A DNA stretch of 64,000 nucleotides from UBA10649 sp965227045 (GTDB lineage: Bacteria; Actinomycetota; Actinomycetes; S36-B12), in NCBI GenBank assembly GCA_965227045.1, contig OZ245718.1:124001-188000 (forward strand), in the 5' to 3' direction. Below, in pieces: positions 1-8,863 of the stretch. Position 1 is the stretch's first letter. Each line of letters starts with the position of its first letter. Position numbers and translations under genes: made by a program. Below the pieces are notes generated by a model. The model did not search any database. It was not told the origin of the DNA and saw nothing but the letters and a program-made list of their open reading frames with translations.

Positions 1-522
1 ATGTTCCAGGAGTCAGCGCTGATGCCGTGGCTCACGGCTGGCAAGAATGTCGAACTCGCGCTGCTGTTCCGCGGGATGCCGCGCAGTGAGCGCAAGGCCA
101 AGGCCCAAGAGCTCCTGTCCCTCGTGCACCTCGAGCGCTCCTACAACCAGCGTCCCCACGAACTCTCCGGCGGTATGCGCCAGCGCGTGGCCATCGCACG
201 CGCCCTAGCCCAGGACAGATCGATCCTCCTGATGGACGAGCCGTTCGCCGCTCTGGACGCGATCACTCGCGACCTGCTCCACGAGGAGCTCACGCGCATC
301 TGGCTTGAGACCGGCATGACGATCATCTTCGTCACGCACAACGTTCGCGAGGCCGTACGCCTGAGCCAGCGCATCCTGCTCATGTCGTCTCGCCCGGGCC
401 GAATCATCAAGGAATGGAATCCCGGTGGCCGAGAGGTCAAACGACTGGATTCGACGGAAGTCGCGACCCTTGCAGCTGAAGTGACCGACGCCCTACGCGA
501 GGAGATCGTTCGACATGCCTAA
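1..522 (+). CDS. ABC importer ATP-binding protein, SsuB/TauB type (5' partial)
   Basis: This is the C-terminal part of an ATPase that would energise uptake of a sulfonate-, nitrate- or taurine-like solute through the permease that follows. The Q-loop (FQESALMPW) is the first thing in the window, so the Walker A motif lies upstream and the gene is cut by the window edge. The signature LSGGMRQRV (about residues 56-64), Walker B ILLMDEPFAALD and the H-loop THN are intact. It overlaps the permease by 8 bp. The substrate cannot be read from sequence, and the solute-binding protein is not in view. Confidence 0.9.
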   Translation: MFQESALMPWLTAGKNVELALLFRGMPRSERKAKAQELLSLVHLERSYNQRPHELSGGMRQRVAIARALAQDRSILLMDEPFAALDAITRDLLHEELTRIWLETGMTIIFVTHNVREAVRLSQRILLMSSRPGRIIKEWNPGGREVKRLDSTEVATLAAEVTDALREEIVRHA

Positions 523-1408
523 TGAGACGACTGTGGACGCAGTAGAAGCGAAGGTTCCCAGCGAGCTCAGCCGCCTCGAGGCCGGCCTCGACGCCTTGGA
601 GACGGGCGGCCGCCAGAAGGCCAGCGTTCAAAGTGTCATCGGCCGCGCGCTATCACCGCTGATCGCGATCGTCGTCATCATCGTGATCTGGCAACTGGTC
701 TTCTTGTCCGGATGGCAGCCCGAGTACATCATTCCGTCTCCCGGGCAGGTGTGGGATGCGCTGTCCAACCAGGCGGCCCAGGACATCCTGTGGCAGGCGA
801 CCTTCAACAGCATCTTCCGCGCGGCGAAGGGCTTCCTCCTCGCGCTGTTCATCGCAACCCCGATTGGGCTGCTGCTCGGACTGAACAGCTGGGCGCGCTC
901 GATCTTCCGTCCGATCCTCACCGGCCTGCAGCAGTTGCCGTCGGTCGCATGGGTGCCCGCCGCCATCATCTGGTTCGGCCTGTCTGACGCCACGATCTAC
1001 ACGGTCATCCTGTTGGGCGCGGTCCCGTCGATCTCGATCGGACTGATCAACGGCATCGACCAGACGCCGCCGCTCTATCTTCGAGCAGGAAAGGTGCTCG
1101 GGGCCAAGGGCTTCGCACGGATCTACCACATCGTTCTGCCTGCAGCGTGGCCCGGATATCTCGCCGGGCTCGAGCAGGGCTGGGCCTTCGCCTGGCGCTC
1201 GCTGATGGCTGCCGAGCTCATCGCGGTATCGCCTGCACTCGGCCCGGGACTGGGTCAGATGCTCGACACCGGCCGCACCCTTGGGGACATGGCCCTGGTT
1301 CTCGGGTCGATCGCGATGATCATGGCGGTCGGCGTGCTTGTCGAGCGCGTGATCTTCTCGCCGATCCGGCAGCGCACTCTGCGGAACCGAGGCCTCGTCA
1401 TCAGGTAG
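515..1408 (+). CDS. ABC importer permease, SsuC/TauC type
   Basis: This is the membrane subunit (297 aa) of the importer whose ATPase precedes it. The first 48 residues or so are hydrophilic and cytosolic. About six membrane segments follow, with the BPD_transp_1 EAA loop near GAKGFARIYHIVLPAAWPG that contacts the ATPase. The ATG overlaps the ATPase stop region, so the two are translationally coupled. Family membership (nitrate/sulfonate/taurine) is firm. The solute is unknown. Confidence 0.9.
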   Translation: MPNETTVDAVEAKVPSELSRLEAGLDALETGGRQKASVQSVIGRALSPLIAIVVIIVIWQLVFLSGWQPEYIIPSPGQVWDALSNQAAQDILWQATFNSIFRAAKGFLLALFIATPIGLLLGLNSWARSIFRPILTGLQQLPSVAWVPAAIIWFGLSDATIYTVILLGAVPSISIGLINGIDQTPPLYLRAGKVLGAKGFARIYHIVLPAAWPGYLAGLEQGWAFAWRSLMAAELIAVSPALGPGLGQMLDTGRTLGDMALVLGSIAMIMAVGVLVERVIFSPIRQRTLRNRGLVIR

Positions 1409-1448
1409 CCCGCGCGGGTGCCGAACGGCAGTGGGAGAGAATGCAGTC

Positions 1449-2351
1449 ATGGCCAATACCCCGTTCAGCGCCCGAGGCGCCGTCGACCTCGGCGCCCTCG
1501 CCACGACCCGCCAGAACCAGCAGCGAGCCGCGGAGGCGATGGCCTCGGCGCCTGCCGGGATCGTGATCGACGTGACCGTCGAGAGCTTCCAGGCCGACGT
1601 CATCGATCGTTCGCTGACGGTCCCTGTCGTCATCGACATGCGTGCGGAGTGGGCCGAGCCGAGCAAGCAGCTGTCGCCGATCCTCGAACGACTGGCGGCC
1701 GAGTACGGCGGGCAGTTCATCCTGGCCCGCGTCGACGTCGAAGCCCAGCAGCAGATCGCCGCCGCATTCCAGGTGCAGTCGATCCCCAGCGTGTTCGCCG
1801 TCATCAAGGGCCAGCCGGTCCCGTTGTTCCAGGGTGCGTACCCGGAGGCGGAGATTCGTCAGATCCTCAACGAACTGCTGCGCGTTGCCGCAGAGCAGGG
1901 CATCACGGGAACGATTGGCGACGAATCAGGGGTGGTCGAGGCAGAGGAGGTCGAAGCACCGCTGGATCCGCGCTTCGAGGCCGCGTACGAGGCCATCGAG
2001 GCGGGCGACTGGGTGGCGGCCGAGAAGGCCTACCGCACGGTCCTTGCCGGCGCTCCCGCAGACGCCGACGCTGCCGCCGGGCTTGCTCTGGTCGGCCTGT
2101 ACCGGCGCACGGAGGGTCTCGACGAACCGGCGACGATCAACGACGACGCGTCCACGCTCCTCGCGGCCGACTTCGCCGCGTTGGCCAACGACTGGGCCAC
2201 GGCGTTCCGCCTGGCCACCGACGTCGTGCGACGGACCTCCGGTGAGGAGCGCGAGGATGCGCGCGCCCGCATGCTCGACTTCTTCATCATGGCGGGCGAC
2301 GATCCGGCCGTCATCCCGGCTCGCGCGGCGCTGGCCAGCGCGCTCTACTAG
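1449..2351 (+). CDS. Thioredoxin-fold TPR protein, YbbN/CnoX-like
   Basis: A 300-residue cytosolic protein with a thioredoxin-like domain (about 45-150) and a C-terminal TPR region (about 170-300). The redox site is degenerate: where thioredoxin has WCGPC this has WAEPS, with no cysteines, so oxidoreductase activity is unlikely and a chaperone-holdase role like E. coli YbbN is more plausible. I chose ATG 1449, 8 nt after GGGAGAGA, over the in-frame GTG 1431. M. tuberculosis has a thioredoxin of this kind next to glgB-glgE (Rv1324), which matches the layout here. Confidence 0.85.
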   Translation: MANTPFSARGAVDLGALATTRQNQQRAAEAMASAPAGIVIDVTVESFQADVIDRSLTVPVVIDMRAEWAEPSKQLSPILERLAAEYGGQFILARVDVEAQQQIAAAFQVQSIPSVFAVIKGQPVPLFQGAYPEAEIRQILNELLRVAAEQGITGTIGDESGVVEAEEVEAPLDPRFEAAYEAIEAGDWVAAEKAYRTVLAGAPADADAAAGLALVGLYRRTEGLDEPATINDDASTLLAADFAALANDWATAFRLATDVVRRTSGEEREDARARMLDFFIMAGDDPAVIPARAALASALY

Positions 2352-2360
2352 GGATTCGTC

Positions 2361-2723
2361 GTGGCCAGCCGGTGGGCCGGAGTGACGATCGACTGCGCGG
2401 ATCCCGAACGCCTGGCCAGGTTCTGGAGTTCCCTTCTCGACCTGCCGGTCTCCGACGAGCACGACGGTCCGAACTGGGCCACAGTCGGTTCACGACACGG
2501 GCCTACCCCTCGACTGACGTTTCAACGTGTGCCCGAGCCGAAGACCGCAAAGGTGCGCCTGCACCTTGACGTGGAGGTCGACGACATCGATGCGGGCCGC
2601 GGTCGGGTCGAGGATCTCGGCGGCAGTTGGACGGGGGAGCGGCATGACTACGACGAGGGCGTCGTCCTGGTGATGCACGATCCCGAGCAGCACGAGTTCT
2701 GCATCGTGCAGTACTACGCGTGA
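2361..2723 (+). CDS. VOC superfamily (glyoxalase-like) protein
   Basis: A 120-residue single-domain protein of the vicinal-oxygen-chelate fold, glyoxalase-like subfamily. It has the N-terminal pattern ITIDCADPERLARFW-like (GVTIDCADPERLARFWSSLL) and the C-terminal HDPEQHEFCIV strand. These small actinobacterial proteins mostly lack an assigned reaction, so no substrate is proposed. It lies 9 bp after the thioredoxin-TPR gene and may be cotranscribed. It ends 6 bp from the convergent oxygenase gene. The GTG start has no clear ribosome-binding site. Confidence 0.75.
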   Translation: MASRWAGVTIDCADPERLARFWSSLLDLPVSDEHDGPNWATVGSRHGPTPRLTFQRVPEPKTAKVRLHLDVEVDDIDAGRGRVEDLGGSWTGERHDYDEGVVLVMHDPEQHEFCIVQYYA

Positions 2724-2729
2724 TCGTGG

Positions 2730-3773
2730 TCAGACCAGGTCCGGGTAGTGCGCCCTGACTAGCTCGGGGTAGCTGCGCACGTAGTAGTTCCACATCTGCT
2801 CTCCGAACACCGGCACGGGCGCGCTGGCAATGCCGTCCGTTCCCGCGAGCAGTTCCTCCCGCTTGGCCATGAAGCAGGCATCGCGGTGTCGCGGGCTTGC
2901 GGCGACTGCGTCCGGAAAACGCGTGTCAAGATCCAGCGGCTCGAGGCTGGTTCGAAGATCCGGCCCGTGGAAGTAGGCGGACGAGTAGCGCTGCTGGGCG
3001 GCGATCACCCGGTGCGTCGTGGCGACGAGGTAGTTGCCGGTCATCGACTGCAGCATCTCGCCAAGATTGATGACGAAAGCTCCCGGAGTGGGCGGCACGT
3101 CGATCCAGTCGCCGTCGGGGTTCAGGACCTGCAGGCCGCCCACGCCGTGCTGGATGAGGATGGTCAGGAAGCCGGCATCGTGATGGCCGTTCACGCCGGC
3201 CTCACCGGCAGGCGTCGGCGGATAGGAGATCAGCTTGGCGAACGACAGTGGCCGCTCGCCGAACACTCGGGCGAAGGTGTCCTCGGGCAGGTGCAGCCCG
3301 ATCGCGAGGATTGCCATCAACTCGTCGGCAAGCGCGGACATCCGTGACATGAACTCATCGACCTGTGCGTGGAAGCCTGGCAGTACTTCTTCCGGCAGCC
3401 ACTGGTTCGGTCCGTCGAGGCGCAGGTAGGCCGGCAGCACGCCAGCGGGATAGGTGGGGTTCTCCGTCGACAGGTCCAACTGCTCGCGGTAGTCGACGCG
3501 GTTGGCCGTCAACTCGGCGCCGACGCGCTCCCAACCGCGAAAGTGCGGTGACCGCTGCTTGTCGATCAGCGCCTTGTCATCTGGGGGGAGCGCGAAGAAG
3601 GCCTGCATCATCGACAGGTGCCGGTCGAGGAACTCCTGGTCCACGCCGTGGTCGACGAGCGTGAAGAAGCCCACCTCATGACCGGCCCGTACGACCTCGG
3701 CGGCGAACTGAGTTCGATCCACGGAACGGTCCTGCCATGCGGCAAGGGACACGACCGGGATCGAGGTGAACAT
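2730..3773 (-). CDS. 2-oxoglutarate/Fe(II) oxygenase, isopenicillin N synthase family
   Basis: A 347-residue non-haem iron oxygenase with the N-terminal DIOX_N domain and a C-terminal double-stranded beta-helix. The iron triad is visible as HHDAGF (HxD) and a later His in the THRVIA segment. The RxS motif that binds the 2-oxoglutarate carboxylate is RYSSAYF. It resembles plant-type and fungal gibberellin/IPNS-like oxygenases found singly in actinobacteria, and its substrate is unknown. I chose ATG 3773, 6 nt after GAGAGGA, over GTG 3791. It is divergent from cysE. Confidence 0.88.
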   Translation of the reverse strand: MFTSIPVVSLAAWQDRSVDRTQFAAEVVRAGHEVGFFTLVDHGVDQEFLDRHLSMMQAFFALPPDDKALIDKQRSPHFRGWERVGAELTANRVDYREQLDLSTENPTYPAGVLPAYLRLDGPNQWLPEEVLPGFHAQVDEFMSRMSALADELMAILAIGLHLPEDTFARVFGERPLSFAKLISYPPTPAGEAGVNGHHDAGFLTILIQHGVGGLQVLNPDGDWIDVPPTPGAFVINLGEMLQSMTGNYLVATTHRVIAAQQRYSSAYFHGPDLRTSLEPLDLDTRFPDAVAASPRHRDACFMAKREELLAGTDGIASAPVPVFGEQMWNYYVRSYPELVRAHYPDLV

Positions 3774-3862
3774 GCCCGATCCTCTCAGCACGCGTCGCTC
3801 CTCGCCAGCGCCTATCTGTAGTAATCCTATGGAGTTAGTTTGCTTTATGCCCTGCCGGGTGG

Positions 3863-3868
3863 CATGGT
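3863..3868 (+). promoter_or_regulatory. Possible -10 for leaderless cysE
   Basis: CATGGT lies 6 nt before the cysE ATG at 3875. This matches the spacing of the other leaderless promoters in this window but has C at the first hexamer position. No ribosome-binding site precedes cysE. Weak evidence. Confidence 0.35.
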
Positions 3869-3874
3869 GCCGCC

Positions 3875-4495
3875 ATGCATCAGTCAGTCACGACCTCGTC
3901 GCGCCGCCGTGGGATCGATCGCCTGCGCGCCCTGGGCGCGCGAGCACTGGCGCACGCTCGAAGTGACGTCGCGTCCGCAATCGAGCGAGACCCGGCCGCG
4001 CGAAGCCCGTGGGAGGTAGCCCTGCTGTATCCCGGGGTGCACGCCGTGTGGGCACATCGGGTGAGCCACGCGCTGTGGAACCAGGGCAACTACGCGCCCG
4101 CGCGAACGGTCTCGCAGGCCGCGCGCTTCCTCACCGGCATCGAGATCCACCCGGCCGCGGTACTCGGACCGCGCCTGTTCATCGACCACGGAGTCGGCGT
4201 CGTCATCGGCGAGACCGCCGAGGTTGGCGCAGACGTGACGATCCAGCAGGGCGTCACCCTCGGCGGCACGGGAACCCACCGGATAAAGCGTCACCCGACG
4301 ATCGGCGATCGGGTGAGCATCGGCGCCGGCGCCAAGATCCTCGGTCCGGTCACAGTCGGTCACGGTTCGAAGATCGGTGCGAACGCGGTGCTCGTCAGGT
4401 CGGTGGATCTCAACACGACTGTGCTGTCGCCGGCTCCCGACATCGCGGCTCAGGACTCTGCGGACTCCTCCGGTACGGAGACTTCGCCGGAGTAG
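3875..4495 (+). CDS. cysE: Serine O-acetyltransferase
   Basis: It transfers acetyl from acetyl-CoA to L-serine, giving O-acetylserine for cysteine synthesis. The 206-residue protein has an N-terminal helical region and a left-handed beta-helix of hexapeptide repeats (about 85-180). The catalytic His is H105 in LFIDHG, and the typical IGETAEVG and GGTGTH motifs follow. It is of the short actinobacterial type. The last 46 bp overlap, tail to tail, the end of glgB on the other strand. No cysK is in the window. Confidence 0.92.
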   Translation: MHQSVTTSSRRRGIDRLRALGARALAHARSDVASAIERDPAARSPWEVALLYPGVHAVWAHRVSHALWNQGNYAPARTVSQAARFLTGIEIHPAAVLGPRLFIDHGVGVVIGETAEVGADVTIQQGVTLGGTGTHRIKRHPTIGDRVSIGAGAKILGPVTVGHGSKIGANAVLVRSVDLNTTVLSPAPDIAAQDSADSSGTETSPE

Positions 4496-6672
4496 ATGAA
4501 GTAGCTCGTCGCCATGGGGGGCAAGGACAGGTGCGCCGATGCGGGACGACCGTGCCACGGCGAGTCGTATGCCTCGATCGCGCCGTAGTTGCCGACCCCC
4601 GAGCCGCCGTACTCGGAGGCGTCGGTGTTGAGGATTTCCGTCCAGGTGCCGGCGAACGGCAGGCCGAGCTGGTAGCCCTCGCGCGCCACGGGCGCAAGGT
4701 TGGCGATCACGGCCACGCAACTGCCGTCGTCGCCCCAGCGCAGCCAGCTGAACGCATTCGACGCGGAGTCATTCGCATCGATCCACTCGAAGCCGCTCGA
4801 GTCGTCGTCGCGCTGCCACAGTGCGGGCGTGCCGACGTACAGGTGGTTCAGATCGGTGACGGTCTGCAGGATGCCGGCGTGCTCGGGGAACTGCAGGAGC
4901 CACCAGTCGAGCCCGCGTTCGCTCGACCATTCTGAGGACTGCGCGAACTCCGAGCCCATGAACAGCAGCTTCTTGCCCGGGTGCGCCCACATGAAGGCGA
5001 GGTAGGCGCGCAGGTTGGCCAGTTCCTGCCAGCGGTCCCCGGGCATCCGCGCAACCAGCGAGCCCTTGCCGTGGACGACCTCGTCGTGCGAGATCGGCAG
5101 GATGAAGTGCTCGCTGTAGGCGTAGACCATCGAGAAGGTCATCTCGTTGTGGTGGTACTGGCGATGGATCGGCTCGTGCGAGATGTAGTCGAGGCTGTCG
5201 TGCATCCAGCCCATGTTCCACTTGAAGCCGAACCCCAGCCCGCCAACGAACGTGGGTCGCGTGACTCCCGGCCAAGCGGTCGACTCCTCGGCGATCATCG
5301 TGACCCCGGGGACCCGCTTGTAGACGGTGGCGTTCATCTCCTGGAGGAAGGCGACCGCCTCGAGGTTCTCCCGCCCGCCGAACTTGTTCGGGTACCACTC
5401 GCCTTCCTTGCGCGAGTAGTCCAGATACAGCATCGACGCGACGGCGTCGACGCGCAGGCCGTCGACGTGGTACTCCTCCAGCCAGTACAGCGCGTTCGCG
5501 ACGAGGAAGTTGCGCACCTCGGAGCGGCCGAAGTCGAAGACGTAGGTTCCCCAGTCCGGCTGCTCGCCGCGTCGCGGGTCGGCGTGCTCGTACAGCGCGG
5601 TCCCGTCGAAGCGCGCGAGGGCCCAGTCGTCCTTCGGGAAGTGCGCGGGAACCCAGTCGACGAGTACGCCGATGCCCGCGTCGTGGAGAGTGTCGATGAG
5701 GAAGCGCAGGTCGTCGGGCTTGCCGAAGCGCGAGGTCGGAGCGAAGTACGACGTGACCTGGTAGCCCCATGACGGACCGTACGGATGCTCCGCGACCGGG
5801 AGGAACTCCACGTGGGTGAAGCCGGCGTCGCGCACGTACTCGGTCAACTCGACGGCCAGCTCGCGGTAGTCCAGGCCGACGCGCCACGAGCCAAGGTGGA
5901 CCTCGTAGATCGACATCGGGCGCTCGTGCTGGTCGGTTGCTTGGCGCTTGTCGAGCCACGCGTCGTCCGACCAGTCGTAGGACGTCGTGTACACAACCGA
6001 CCCGGTGGCCGGCGGCACCTCGGTCGCGAAGGCGAACGGATCAGCCTTCTCGCGCCACTGGCCGTCACGGCCCAGGATCTGGAACTTGTAGATCGTGCCG
6101 TTGCCGATGTTGGGAACGTAGATCTCCCAGATTCCCGTGCTGCCGAGCGAGCGCATGGGGTGCGCGGTGCCATCCCAGAAGTTGAAGTCACCGGCAACAC
6201 GCACGCCCTGGGCATTGGGAGCCCACACGGCGAACGAGACGCCGGACACGACGCCCAGGCTGGTCTGGTACGCGCGGACATGCGCGCCGAGGACCTGCCA
6301 CAGCTGCTCGTGGCGGCCCTCGCCGATCAGGTGAAGGTCGATCTCGCCGAGAGTCGGCAGGAATCGAAAGGGGTCATCGCTGGGCACGATCGCACCGTCG
6401 TACTCGACGTCGACGGAGTAATCGGGCACGACCGGGAGCGTCCATGCGCCGACCCAGATCCCACGGTGCTCATGCTCGAGTGGCAGTTGGCCGTCCGGCG
6501 TGACAACGGTGACCGCCTCGGCGCCCGGGCGCAGCACGCGAATCGTCACGACACCGGCGTCGAGGTGCGGGCCGAGGATCGAGTGCGGGTCGTGATGCCA
6601 GCCGTCGACCAATCGGTCGAGGTCGAGCACGGACACGTCGCGCGGTACGGCGCCGGGCGTTGGCTGCGACAT
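4450..6672 (-). CDS. glgB: 1,4-alpha-glucan branching enzyme
   Basis: It introduces alpha-1,6 branches into linear alpha-1,4 glucan. About 740 residues, normal for GlgB: N-terminal carbohydrate-binding modules, a GH13 barrel, and a C-terminal beta domain. The nucleophile is D409 in LRVDAV and the acid/base is E462 in MIAEES, 53 residues apart as in E. coli GlgB. I chose ATG 6672, just after GGAG and 29 bp beyond the glgE stop, rather than a longer start at 6783 that would overlap glgE. It is cotranscribed with glgE, the usual actinobacterial pair. Its 3' end overlaps cysE. Confidence 0.95.
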   Translation of the reverse strand: MSQPTPGAVPRDVSVLDLDRLVDGWHHDPHSILGPHLDAGVVTIRVLRPGAEAVTVVTPDGQLPLEHEHRGIWVGAWTLPVVPDYSVDVEYDGAIVPSDDPFRFLPTLGEIDLHLIGEGRHEQLWQVLGAHVRAYQTSLGVVSGVSFAVWAPNAQGVRVAGDFNFWDGTAHPMRSLGSTGIWEIYVPNIGNGTIYKFQILGRDGQWREKADPFAFATEVPPATGSVVYTTSYDWSDDAWLDKRQATDQHERPMSIYEVHLGSWRVGLDYRELAVELTEYVRDAGFTHVEFLPVAEHPYGPSWGYQVTSYFAPTSRFGKPDDLRFLIDTLHDAGIGVLVDWVPAHFPKDDWALARFDGTALYEHADPRRGEQPDWGTYVFDFGRSEVRNFLVANALYWLEEYHVDGLRVDAVASMLYLDYSRKEGEWYPNKFGGRENLEAVAFLQEMNATVYKRVPGVTMIAEESTAWPGVTRPTFVGGLGFGFKWNMGWMHDSLDYISHEPIHRQYHHNEMTFSMVYAYSEHFILPISHDEVVHGKGSLVARMPGDRWQELANLRAYLAFMWAHPGKKLLFMGSEFAQSSEWSSERGLDWWLLQFPEHAGILQTVTDLNHLYVGTPALWQRDDDSSGFEWIDANDSASNAFSWLRWGDDGSCVAVIANLAPVAREGYQLGLPFAGTWTEILNTDASEYGGSGVGNYGAIEAYDSPWHGRPASAHLSLPPMATSYFIYSGEVSVPEESAES

Positions 6673-6701
6673 CTGGGCTCCGGTCTTGTTTCGGTTGACG
6701 G

Positions 6702-8738
6702 TCAGACGCTCTGGACATGGACGACGTGCGCGACGTTGTCCCATGGTCGCAGTCGAACGTAGGTGCGTGAACCCCACGTCCATGTCGCGTCAGTCACGAG
6801 ATCGTGCGCACTGAACAGCGCGTCCTCGGGCAGGCCAATGACGTCCATGTCCCACCACACGGTCGCCTCGCGCTCGCCATACGGGTCCAGCGTGCAGATG
6901 ACGAGGATCGTGTCGGCGCCGTCGGTCTTCGAGAAGGCGATCACGTCGTTGCTGTCTGTGTTGTGGAACCTGAGCGACCGCAGGTCCTGCAGGGCCGGAT
7001 GCTGCTTGCGCATGGCGTTGAGCTGGGTGAGGTAGGGCGCCAGCGTCCGCGCCTGCTTGCGTGCCAGCGCCCAGTCGCGAGGGCGGTACTGGTACTTCTC
7101 GGAGTCGAGGTACTCCTCGCTGCCTGGGCGAACCGGAACGCACTCGTACAGCTCGAATCCGGAATAGACGCCGTACGTCGGGGAGAGCGTTGCGCCGAGT
7201 GTGGCGCGGATCGCGAACCCGGCCGGGCCCGAATGCTGCAGGTACTCCGGGAGGATGTCCGGGGTGTTGACGAAGAAGTTGGGTCGCATGTACGCCGCGG
7301 CCGGCCCGGCGAGCTCGCTGGCGTACTCCTCGATCTCCTGGCGCGAGTTCCGCCAGGTGAAGTAGGTGTAGCTCTGCTGGAAGCCGACCTCCGCGAGTGC
7401 TCGCATCATCGGCGGACGCGTGAACGCCTCGGCAAGGAACAGGACGTCGGGATCGGTCTGGAAGATCGACGTCAGCAGCCGGTCCCAGACCCACAGCGGC
7501 TTGGTGTGCGGATTGTCGACTCGGAAGATCCGCACCCCGTGGTCCATCCAGAAGCGGACCACGCGCTCGACCTCGGCATACAGGCCCTCGGGATCGTTGT
7601 CGAAGTTGAGCGGGTAGATGTCCTGATACTTCTTCGGCGGGTTCTCCGCGTACGCGATCGTGCCGTCGGCCCGCGTGGTGAACCATTCTGGATGCGTGCT
7701 GACCCACGGGTGATCGGGCGCGGCCTGCAACGCAAGGTCGAGCGCCACTTCCATGCCCAGGTCGACGGTACGAGCGACGAACTCGTCGAAGTCCGTCATC
7801 GTGCCCAGGTCCGGATGGATCGCGTCGTGGCCGCCTTCGGCCGAACCGATCGCCCATGGTGAGCCCGGGTCGGCCTTCGCCGGGGTGAGCGTGTTGTTCG
7901 GGCCCTTGCGGTTGACCCGGCCGATGGGGTGGACGGGCGGCAGGTAGACGACGTCGAAGCCCATCTTGGCGACCGCGTCGAGCCGCTTCGCCGCCGTCTG
8001 CAGTGTCCCCGAGCGTGGCGGCTTCTGCCGAGCGCCCTCGCTGCGCGGGAAGAACTCGTACCAGGCTCCGACGAGCGCACGTCGGCGCTGCACCCGCAGC
8101 GGCCAGGGACCGCTCGTCGTGACCCCTTCGCGAATCGGGTGGGCGGCCATGAGCCGGGCAACAGCGGGATCGGTGGCAGCCGCCAGCCGGGCCTGCGCCG
8201 AGTTCTTCGGCGCGGACAGCATGAGCGCGGTCTTCGTCAGGAGGATTCGCTCGGGGGTATCGACCACGTGCAGGTCGACGGCGCGCTCGAGGAGGATCGC
8301 CCCTTCGGCGAACTCGAGGTCGACGTCCAGGCCAGCGGGGATCTTGATCGTCGCGCGGTGCACCCAGGTGTCCCACGGGCTGCCCCACGCCTCGATCGTG
8401 AATGACCAGTCGCCGATCGCGTCGGGGCGCACCGTGCCCGCCCAGGTGTCCAGGCCGTTCGACTCGGGGGTCATCCGAACCGTCTGGGCGATCGCGCCAT
8501 CGGGCCGATGCAGGATCGCGGTCAGTCCGAGGCTGTCATGGCCCTCGCGGAACGACGTGGCCCGGATCGGAATCGCCTCGCCGACCGCGGCGGCGGCGGG
8601 CCTCCGGCCGCCCACGCTGACCGGAGACACGTCACTGATGGGAAAGCGCCCCACGAGCTGAGGGGGAGCGGGCAGCAGCGATCCGGTCCACGACTGGGGC
8701 GGCTTCGCTCCCGACTGGCGCACACGGGGGTTCCCCAT
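6702..8738 (-). CDS. glgE: Alpha-1,4-glucan:maltose-1-phosphate maltosyltransferase
   Basis: GlgE adds maltosyl units from maltose 1-phosphate to the non-reducing end of alpha-glucan, an actinobacterial alternative to ADP-glucose-based GlgA. The protein has 678 residues, like the Streptomyces enzyme (about 675). It is a GH13_3 member with nucleophile D408 in FRVDNPH and acid/base E437 in FLAEAF, 29 apart as in S. coelicolor (D394/E423). TPDILPEYLQ carries the third carboxylate. The ATG lies 6 nt after a TACGCT -10, so the mRNA is probably leaderless. It heads the glgE-glgB operon, divergent from glgP. TreS and Pep2, which often make the substrate, are not in the window. Confidence 0.95.
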   Translation of the reverse strand: MGNPRVRQSGAKPPQSWTGSLLPAPPQLVGRFPISDVSPVSVGGRRPAAAAVGEAIPIRATSFREGHDSLGLTAILHRPDGAIAQTVRMTPESNGLDTWAGTVRPDAIGDWSFTIEAWGSPWDTWVHRATIKIPAGLDVDLEFAEGAILLERAVDLHVVDTPERILLTKTALMLSAPKNSAQARLAAATDPAVARLMAAHPIREGVTTSGPWPLRVQRRRALVGAWYEFFPRSEGARQKPPRSGTLQTAAKRLDAVAKMGFDVVYLPPVHPIGRVNRKGPNNTLTPAKADPGSPWAIGSAEGGHDAIHPDLGTMTDFDEFVARTVDLGMEVALDLALQAAPDHPWVSTHPEWFTTRADGTIAYAENPPKKYQDIYPLNFDNDPEGLYAEVERVVRFWMDHGVRIFRVDNPHTKPLWVWDRLLTSIFQTDPDVLFLAEAFTRPPMMRALAEVGFQQSYTYFTWRNSRQEIEEYASELAGPAAAYMRPNFFVNTPDILPEYLQHSGPAGFAIRATLGATLSPTYGVYSGFELYECVPVRPGSEEYLDSEKYQYRPRDWALARKQARTLAPYLTQLNAMRKQHPALQDLRSLRFHNTDSNDVIAFSKTDGADTILVICTLDPYGEREATVWWDMDVIGLPEDALFSAHDLVTDATWTWGSRTYVRLRPWDNVAHVVHVQSV

Positions 8739-8744
8739 GGCGAA

Positions 8745-8750
8745 AGCGTA
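8745..8750 (-). promoter_or_regulatory. -10 hexamer, leaderless glgE
   Basis: TACGCT ends 6 nt before the glgE ATG at 8738, with no ribosome-binding site between them. A transcript would start at or next to the start codon. Confidence 0.6.
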
Positions 8751-8850
8751 TCCCCGACGGGGACAGCAAGAACTTGCGCGTCCTGCAAGATCCACTCAAA
8801 TGTGCGCCGGAATTAACATCCCCGTGAGGTTCCCGCCTCATGTCGGGCAC

Positions 8851-8856
8851 TACCGT
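8851..8856 (+). promoter_or_regulatory. -10 hexamer, leaderless glgP
   Basis: TACCGT lies 7 nt before GTG 8864. It is inside any coding region begun at ATG 8840, which argues for the later start. Confidence 0.6.
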
Positions 8857-8863
8857 GTCCCGG

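Noticed and set aside
653..1807. Long reading frames opposite real genes
   Set aside because: High GC gives many antisense frames. This and similar ones show no family motifs and overlap well-supported genes.
3766..3966. A short frame over the cysE start with several Cys codons, like a cysteine leader peptide
   Set aside because: It runs through the cysE start without an early stop and no terminator or alternative hairpin lies between it and cysE.
8840..8863. ATG 8840 as glgP start
   Set aside because: A TACCGT -10 lies downstream of it, and the extra eight residues are absent from mycobacterial GlgP as I recall it. Not fully excluded.
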